Made by a program: the position numbers and the translations under genes | The notes under the pieces: model-generated | The model's database searches: none | The model's input: the letters and a program-made list of their open reading frames with translations, nothing else | Told to the model about the DNA's origin: nothing | Assembly (NCBI GenBank): GCA_903642325.1 | Contig: CAHJWM010000035.1 | Span: 1-58,698, forward strand | DNA: 58,698 bases | Origin: Myxococcales bacterium | GTDB lineage: Bacteria > Myxococcota_A > Polyangia > Polyangiales > Polyangiaceae | Direction: 5' to 3' | In this document: piece by piece, positions 58,514 to 58,698 of the stretch | How the letters are laid out: every line of letters begins with the position of its first letter | How positions within the stretch are numbered: position 1 is the stretch's first letter

Positions 58514-58698
58514 CACGCACCCCAACCGCTCGCGGCGTCGCGCGGACGGCCGACAGCGACGATTCCAGAGTCGTCGCGCCGCGGCACTTGACACGTGCGA
58601 CAGCGCCCACCGCGTCCTCGGCCGGATTCGGCGTGGTGGCGGGGCTCGGCGCGGTGGCGGGGCTCGGCGCGATGGCGGGGCTCGGCGCGATGGCGGGG
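58416..58698 (-). CDS. Possible 3' end of a Pro/Ala-repeat protein (runs off the right edge)
   Basis: On the minus strand an open frame enters from the right edge with PAIAPS hexapeptide repeats (18-bp units), then PATTPNPAEDAVGAVARVKC, and continues to a stop at 58416. The part between 58514 and 58630 has good third-position G/C. The last 98 bases would overlap the ThiE-like gene antisense, so the true end may be different. Opposite frames of the repeat are open too (VAGLGA on the plus strand), so the assignment is tentative. Confidence 0.35.
   Translation of the reverse strand, partial: PAIAPSPAIAPSPATAPSPATTPNPAEDAVGAVARVKCRGATTLESSLSAVRATPRAVGVRVTANAGYLVLRVRGPDWERGRQRLRRCRRLGR
58636..58698. 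repeat. 18-bp tandem repeat, three and a half copies at the right edge
   Basis: Units of (g/a)tggcggggctcggcgcg repeat at 58636, 58654, 58672 and 58690 and leave the window. The first base alternates (g, g, a, a); otherwise copies are identical. The period again encodes a hexapeptide, PAIAPS/PATAPS on the minus strand. The sequence is unrelated to the left-edge repeat. Confidence 0.95.

Overview
The window reads as a chromosomal segment of a high-GC Gram-negative bacterium, most likely a myxobacterium-like member of the Myxococcota. That is an inference from three things: the G/C-ending codon bias, lipoproteins whose mature part begins with a long Gly/Ala-rich low-complexity stretch (left edge and 30.1-31.8 kb), and the envelope gene families present. 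No rRNA, tRNA, CRISPR array or intact insertion sequence was recognised.

About 52 kb (0.6-52.0 kb) is one large surface-polysaccharide locus. Its core machinery is a WecA-type initiating phosphoglycosyltransferase followed by a Wzc-type tyrosine kinase/co-polymerase, a Wzx-type flippase, and two O-antigen ligase/polymerase-like membrane proteins, one with a long TPR-like tail. Around it are eleven glycosyltransferases, seven methyltransferases (two FkbM-type, two zinc-finger sugar C-methyltransferases), four acyltransferase-3 membrane O-acylases, a glutamine-dependent AsnB-like amidotransferase, and nucleotide-sugar enzymes (FnlA/CapE-type dehydratase, a uronate-forming dehydrogenase, two RmlD-like reductases, two further epimerase-type SDRs). 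Transcription alternates in blocks of one to six genes, often with 4-bp start/stop overlaps inside a block. Two blocks (27.4-29.5 and 48.0-49.1 kb) are visibly poorer in G+C, and several junctions hold short gene remnants, so the locus looks like a mosaic assembled by recombination.

At 1.4-5.6 kb a different module is embedded: a 49-residue peptide carrying a lasso-leader-like Tyr/Pro/Gly/Thr pattern, an HPr-kinase-like protein, an ABC transporter, a divergent NTP_transf_5-type nucleotidyltransferase and a nearby methyltransferase. This resembles the accessory part (A, K, N, D) of a lasso-peptide RiPP cluster, but no leader-binding protein, transglutaminase-like protease or dedicated cyclase is adjacent. 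It is the best candidate here for an undescribed system.

From 52.0 kb to the right end the content becomes higher-GC and housekeeping-like: an MlaF-type ATPase, a small unknown gene, a WbpE/WbpD-like aminotransferase-acetyltransferase pair, then thiG, an MFS transporter, a VanZ-like protein and a ThiE-like protein. Both window edges fall inside 18-bp tandem repeats that encode hexapeptide repeats of two different, truncated proteins.
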